A stretch of DNA of 64,000 nt. Origin: Sphaerosporella brunnea. Taxonomy: Eukaryota > Ascomycota > Pezizomycetes > Pezizales > Pyronemataceae. Shown one piece after another: positions 58,992 through 64,000 of this stretch. The notes beneath the pieces are model-generated. The model did no database searches. It was not told the DNA's origin and saw only the letters and a list, made by a program, of their open reading frames with translations. The position numbers and the translations under genes are program-made. Numbering within the stretch: the first letter of the stretch is position 1; every line of letters starts with the position of its first letter. The stretch spans positions 1-64,000 of the forward strand of contig VXIS01000043.1 of NCBI GenBank assembly GCA_008704415.1. The letters run 5' to 3'.

Positions 58992-59600
58992 CCCGGCGCT
59001 GTGCTGCTCCTACCAGTCCCGGAGAGCTACTGGGGTCCAGAGGGGTGGGTGGGAAAAACAACTGCGGCGATGCCTCACCACCACCTAGGCCGCCGGTGGG
59101 TGATATATACACTCCGCCACAGGTCTCTCCCTCCGTCCGCCCGATCGCCCACCAGCCACTTCTACTACCTAGCCCACGACGCAACGTCAGATATTATACC
59201 CAGTATTTCACAGCACAACTTTCAAGATCTTGGTTGCAGAGCACCAGCTAAATCGACGCTGAAATCATGATATTTGAACTGGAAAATGTTGTCTACCTAG
59301 TAGCGGGTGTTATGATTCTGTTGTGCTCTAGAATAGGGTTTGCGTTAGGCTGCCGGCTCCAGTTACGTAAAACAAGGAATTTTGCAACTGGTAACTTAAC
59401 ACAAACTCCTTATAGTTTTATATTTTTTGTATGTTTAGCGATATTCTTCGACGGAGGCGTGCTTGCCGGTTATGGCAAGTCATTCCCGATGACACGGCTA
59501 TTGCCGGTTGTTGCCCCACCATGTGATGGATGTCAAACGTCACTGACCTCCGCGAGCCCGAGGAATTTCCTCCCCACTCCGCACCACCGCCATAACCGCA
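58992..59600. other. upstream region of the dehydrogenase gene
   Basis: About 600 bp with no gene seen. Presumed to contain the promoter of the following gene. A 188-codon frame that crosses its start is a shadow. Confidence 0.4.
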
Positions 59601-60600
59601 ATGCCTCATCCAGCGCTACGCAGCTCTACGTGCCGTCTCACAGCGGCAAACCGCAGCTTCTCTACCAGCCCTCGTGCTCTCCACGATGTTTCCAAGCTCT
59701 CCGTCGTCGGCGCTGGCCAGATGGTACACCCTACATTTCCGGCCGAGGAAGCCAAGCTGACACGGTTCGCTCACGCAGGGCCTGGGAATCGCACTCGTTG
59801 CCGCGCGCACGGCCAAAGTCCCCGTCACGCTGATCGACACGAACCCCTCCTCGCTCGAGAAGGCGTTGAAGTTCGCGAACCATCTGCTGGAGAAGGATGT
59901 CGCCAAGTCTCGCCTGAGCTCGGAGGAGGCGCAACAGATTCTGGCGCGGATGGCCACCTCCACCACCGACCTCTCCGCCGCCAGCGAGTCCGACTTCATC
60001 ATCGAAGCTGTGCCCGAAATCCCCGCTCTCAAGAAAGACATTTTTGCGCGGTTGGCGGAGCTGGCGCCAAAGAATGCTACGCTGGCCACCAACACCTCGT
60101 CGATTTCGATTACCAGCATTGCCGCCGCGGCGCGCGGCGCCAGTGACCGCGTGGTCGCTACTCATTTCATGAACCCCGTGCCGGTGCAGAAGGGCGTGGA
60201 AATCATTTCCGGCCTGCAGACGTCGCCCGAGACGTTGAACCGTGCGGTCGAATTCGTCAAGGCGATGGGAAAGATCCCAAGTGTCTCTCGAGATGCTCCG
60301 GGATTCTTAGCGAACCGCATTTTGATGCCGTATATCAATGAGGCTGTGGTGTGCTTGGAAACCGGCGTCGGCGAGAGGGACGATATCGATTCGATCATGA
60401 AGAATGGCACGAATGTCCCTATGGGCCCCTTGCAGCTGGCCGACTTTATCGGCTTGGACACTTGTCTGGCGATCATGAAGGTGCTCTATGAAGACACCAG
60501 CGACAGCAAGTACCGCCCTGCGGTTCTGCTGAAGAAATATGTGGACGCTGGGTGGTTGGGTAAGAAGACCGGGCGCGGATTTTATGATTATACCAAGTAA
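59601..60600 (+). CDS. mitochondrial 3-hydroxyacyl/3-hydroxybutyryl-CoA dehydrogenase
   Basis: Two exons, 59601-59723 and 59779-60600, giving 314 aa. The 55-nt intron (donor GTACAC, acceptor CGCAG) falls inside the NAD-binding motif and splicing restores [14 protein letters not shown]. The first about 28 residues ([20 protein letters not shown]) are rich in Arg/Ser without acids, a typical mitochondrial presequence. Further family blocks: [43 protein letters not shown] with the catalytic His, [10 protein letters not shown], and [27 protein letters not shown] is the usual end. Catalyses NAD-dependent oxidation of L-3-hydroxyacyl-CoA, probably short-chain. Ends 139 bp from the stop of the convergent GH76-like gene. 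Confidence 0.95.
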
Positions 60601-60739
60601 GAGCTGGCGTTTGTATCATAATTACTAGTCACGGATGTGCACTCCCCGGTAATTGCAAAATGCGCTCGTCTCATCAAAGCCTTTTGAATAAAAAAATTAC
60701 CAGCCATATATCGCGTCAAGTGCACTAGCTAGATGTACT
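60601..60739. terminator. shared 3' region of two convergent genes
   Basis: Only 139 bp separate the two stop codons. An AATAAA-like signal (TGAATAAAAAA, near 60687) could serve the plus-strand gene. Transcripts probably overlap at their 3' ends. Confidence 0.45.
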
Positions 60740-62199
60740 CTACACAATCCTGCCCGCAATCAGAAGACTTCTGGCCGCGCCTCCGCAACCAAGAAGAGTC
60801 TTGCAAATCCCCCTTTGCTCCACTGGTAACTTCATACTGGCCTCGTCGCTCCACCTTTCGCTTGCATCGAGAGCAGGGCCCCTTCCAGTATCGCCTGTCA
60901 ACTCTTGGTACATCCTCAGATGATCCATCGAAACGACATAGAGCCGCAGGTTTCTCACATAAAGCCCATCGCGACCCTTCATATACTTCATGAGGTACTC
61001 GCAATGTCTCCTCAGCTCCAACCTTGCCTGTCCCGCTGTTTCTGGATAAAATTCGCCAAAAACCTGAACAAATTCCACCAAGCCCTCAACCAGCAGTTGG
61101 ACAAAAAACGTCGAGTCCCACCAATACCGATGCTCCACACTCGGGTTGCTCTGATCGAATAAGCTCTTTCCTCTGTCCACCGCCGCCTCCGCGAGCCTGT
61201 ACGCCCTCTGCGCCAGCTCTTCCTCCGCACGGAACTGCTGCAGCAAACACACTGTATACAGCGCGGTTCCAGTGTTGTAAGTCCATGTTGGCCCTCCGCC
61301 CGCACCGTCTTTGATCAACCCACTCTCCTCCGAGAGCTCATTGACCACCCAATCCGAGCAATTCCTTGCAAACTGCAGCAGGTCCGCCACCCCGGGAGAC
61401 TGCGGGATACCAAAGGAGCGGGGATCCTGACCCGTGTGCTGAAGGGCGGCGGCAAGCTTCAGCGCTGCGACGGCGGAGAGGTTGGTAGTGCAAGCATTGC
61501 GTGCTTCAGGCTTATCGACATGCCAGCGCATGCCACCGCGCTTGTGGTCCCAGCCCGTGAACAGGAACGTTACAATCTCGTAGGCACGGATGAGGTAAAC
61601 GCGATCCCGCAGAGTGGGGAGTTCATAAGCTTTTAGAAGAGCGATTGCGACCTGCGCATCGTCGTCTGTGTGTTACCGTCAACAACAGCTGCTCCTTCCC
61701 CAAGTATTGAGGACAAACCGTAATAGACATCATCATTCCCTTCGAACCATACCCACGCAGTGTATGCCCCTCGCCTCTGCCGACTCCTATACTTCTCACA
61801 TGCCTCAAACGCTGTGCGGATTTCGCTGGTGAACTGCCCAGGCGCGGCTGCTTCGGCTTCTAGCAGTGCTTCGATGCCTATCACAAATGGCCACAGTGTG
61901 TAGCCGTGCCAGTCGCCTACTGTCTCTGTGCTGGCCTTTTCAGTGACAAAATGCGAATGACGGGCATCCCAGAAATGCTGCCAGGTCGCTCGGCAGAGAC
62001 GGATACCTTCAATTGTGAAGGGGTTGTTGGTGTGGGGGCCTACTGGAACCGGAAGAGGAGCAGAAACATTAGGAGACGGATAGCTATGAGGTGGAGGAGG
62101 ATGAGGGGTATGGTGGTGAGAAGGAGGAGGAGCACTTGGGTAGTCGTGCGGCTTCTGAAGATGGTTTTTGATCCGTTGCTTGATCTTGGAAAAGGACAT
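60740..62199 (-). CDS. GH76-like six-hairpin glycosidase, apparently not secreted
   Basis: Two exons, 62199-61719 and 61665-60740, giving 468 aa. The 53-nt intron (donor GTTTGT, acceptor CACAG) joins GNDDVYY to DDDAQVAIALLKAYEL, recreating the YYDD catalytic-pair motif of GH76 alpha-1,6-mannanases (Asp162/163 region). Other family traits are WTYNTGTALY and the many aromatic helices. Family enzymes such as Dfg5/Dcw1 process GPI mannan in the wall and carry a signal peptide. Here the N-terminus is MSFSKIKQRIKNHLQKP followed by a His/Pro-rich linker, with no signal or GPI tail, so the protein may be cytosolic. Without the splice the frame continues 28 codons into the intron and stops. Confidence 0.85.
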
Positions 62200-63764
62200 G
62201 GTGGTTGACGGTAAGAACAGGACCCTGGGCGGGGGACCACGGGGTTAAAATAAGGGTTTAGGGATCATCCACATGACGTAAGTTTGCAGGGAAGGCACCA
62301 GGAAGCGATTGGCAGTCATGGGACAAGAGCGTTGCACAGGAAGAAGCATAACTCAAATGCTACCGGAACTTCTTCCGAGAGGTTTTGACACGCTGATGCT
62401 CAGCTTTGGGTCAGAATTGCTTACTGGACGCGTCATATGCCACGCCTTTCGCTGGGTCGAGACCGTGGTGATGCATATGGTCATTCAAGACCACCATGAT
62501 CAACACACGGCGGCTGAATATCTTTGGACGGCTGACCGTTTTGAGAGGTGACGTTCCTAGTCTGAGCTCTCAAACTCCATGGCCGTGATTTACGAACGGT
62601 ACGCTAAGCAATCGCAATTTGTTCTAGTACAGGTCTAAGTTCCGACCCCGTCAGCAAGTAACTCACTTGGACAAGAGCCCTTGCCAAGGGGATCACTTTC
62701 TGGCGAGGCCATGTACTTGTCCAAAGTATCCGGTCCGTGGGAAAGTGATGAGTGCTTGGCAAGACGAAGATGGCAAAGAACTCAGCGAATGGCCATGATA
62801 AAGCAGAAGCTGCGCAAGCCAGCACCCAAGGCTGGAGTCGAAGGAAGTAAACAATGGGTTTTGGTGGGAGGAAGCGGGGGACGACTATGGGCGAAGCTGG
62901 AGGGGGATGATGAAGCATCGTTTGGCCGGTTTTCTCCATTGTAGTAGGTAATGGGAGGCTTCCCTCCAAAATGGGCGCTCAGACTCTTGGTGGAACTTCG
63001 ATGTCGTCTTCAGAGCATGCAGAGAAGTCGAAAGCGCCATGCGGCTGAAAGTATTCACAATTGGAAGCATGTCAGAAATATGATTTAGTGAGAGTGGCAA
63101 GATGCCTGCATGGCCGCCCGGACAGGCAACTTTTGCCTATACCTACGCATTGCAGTTATTCTGGCCAAGCATTGTTGCGGGTATAATTATGGGAGCCATC
63201 GGCCTCCCGTCTCGGATGGTAGCTCCCGCTTGCTCATGGGATCAGCCAGTCGGAAAGCAATACTTGTCGACTGGTCTTTCCAACTGGCGATGACCCCTTG
63301 CCCAAGTTTATGGCCTCGTTCTAAAGCTTTCTCCTGGCCAAGAGCTAGGCTAACTTACCGGCCTCTTGACAAAGCCAAATGGGTCAGAATGTAGGTATAT
63401 ATAATAGGCGAAACAGCTTGTAACAGCGACGGTTATGAACACTTTATATTGGTCAAAATAGAAAAAGGTCTCTCCTCCGCCTCCTCCACCAGCACCGGAC
63501 CACCGGCCACCACTACCACCACCGAGTCCGCCGCATCTACCACCATCACCATCACCTCCTCCCCCTTTTCCTCCTCAAGATCTACTCTGCATCGTCATCG
63601 TTACCGTTCAACAAACCGTGTAATTGAAGTATTCCTGTACATGTGGGTGTGGCCAGCTCAGCTCAGCGCGTGTGGCTAATCTAGAATAAACACCTTAACA
63701 TGAGAAATACTTTGTGGCCCTGATGTTGGTTCTTCAGGAAATGTACCCAACTGGACATGGCTAG
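62200..63764. other. spacer, possible unrecognised exons
   Basis: No gene I can support. On the minus strand between about 63070 and 62600 there are moderately long open frames and one GTGAGT...CTGAC...TTAG arrangement, but the putative intron would be only 32 nt and nothing matches a known protein. A Ser/Thr triplet-rich plus frame lies at 63470-63600. Confidence 0.35.
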
Positions 63765-64000
63765 TCATATCACAGGGCTTTCACGGTCTATGTACTCAAG
63801 CCATGACGGCCCCCGCTCATGAGCCTCAACGTCCTGACGGCGTAATTTTTCGGTGCCCTGGGTGCACATTTGTGAAGTTATTATAGCGTTGTCACTTGCT
63901 TCCACTGTGTAAATCCAGCAGACTCCAAAGGCAAGCGCACCGGAAAGCACGAAAAAAGGGCCGAAACCATTGTACAATACCAACCATCCCTCAGCTGTAT
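63765..64000 (-). CDS. C-terminus of a membrane protein, cut by the window edge
   Basis: The minus-strand frame is open from the right edge to a TGA at 63765 (about 78 codons). It begins with a hydrophobic helix (LVLYNGFGPFFVLSGALAFG, continuing VCWIYTV), followed by a polar tail ending GPSWLEYIDRESPVI. That looks like the last membrane span and cytosolic tail of a multi-span transporter, possibly of the major facilitator type. Family is a guess without the rest of the gene. Confidence 0.5.
   Translation of the reverse strand, partial: TAEGWLVLYNGFGPFFVLSGALAFGVCWIYTVEASDNAIITSQMCTQGTEKLRRQDVEAHERGPSWLEYIDRESPVI

Noticed and set aside
1..64000. CRISPR array or prokaryotic defence system
   Set aside because: The genome is clearly fungal (spliceosomal introns, TOR, GPI proteins) and no regularly spaced repeats of that type occur.

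Overview
The window comes from a filamentous ascomycete (Pezizomycotina). The protein-coding genes have short spliceosomal introns (about 50-70 nt, several with TACTAAC- or CTGAC-like branch points). Their products are typical of this group: a fungal TOR kinase with the invariant WCSFW tail, a membrane-anchored bglE-type beta-glucosidase, a GPI-anchored cysteine-rich wall protein, a conidiation-type homeobox factor and a GH76 mannanase-like protein. I cannot place the genus. Gene density is low and the spacers are full of degenerate transposons, MITEs and long homopolymers.

Layout. 1-1.9 kb: AT-rich repeat DNA with a MULE-like transposase relic and a small minisatellite. 2.1-5.4 kb (+): ROG1-type lipase. 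7.9-10.9 kb (-): four-exon GH3 beta-glucosidase with a transmembrane anchor. 12.1-14.2 kb: LINE relic and two adjacent TA-flanked MITEs. 14.9-16.0 kb (-): membrane alpha/beta-hydrolase. 16.7-17.3 kb (-): small two-exon unknown gene. 18.3-25.7 kb (-): complete six-exon TOR kinase, 2356 aa. 26.3-26.7 kb: hAT transposase relic. 27.4-29.1 kb (-) and 29.4-30.0 kb (+): divergent mitochondrial GatA/HER2 and hotdog thioesterase sharing a promoter. 30.1-30.6 kb: hAT MITE. 30.9-32.2 kb (+): five-exon NAD(P)-dependent reductase. 34.4-35.2 kb (-): GPI-anchored secreted protein. 35.8-36.1 kb (+): tiny two-exon 71-aa gene. 36.1-42 kb: transposon graveyard with a Crinkler-like NTPase pseudogene, MITEs and one orphan spliced exon pair. 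42.5 kb: degenerate 5S rRNA. 42.7-52.2 kb: about 9.5 kb without a convincing gene. 52.2-54.0 kb (+): four-exon homeobox regulator. 54-59.6 kb: simple repeats and a perfect-TSD hAT MITE. 59.6-60.6 kb (+): 3-hydroxyacyl-CoA dehydrogenase. 60.7-62.2 kb (-): GH76-like protein. 63.8-64.0 kb (-): C-terminus of a membrane protein cut by the window edge.

The genes are mostly housekeeping and do not form a pathway cluster. The only clear functional pairing is the divergent pair at 29 kb (mitochondrial translation and acyl-CoA hydrolysis). I did not find a new defence or biosynthetic system. The most unusual material is the MITE set (TA-flanked families with related ends, and hAT-type families with 8-bp target duplications), the 20-nt terminal TOR exon, the 71-aa gene, and the enrichment of C at intron position +4. 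All exon structures were derived by hand from reading frames and splice signals, without transcripts.
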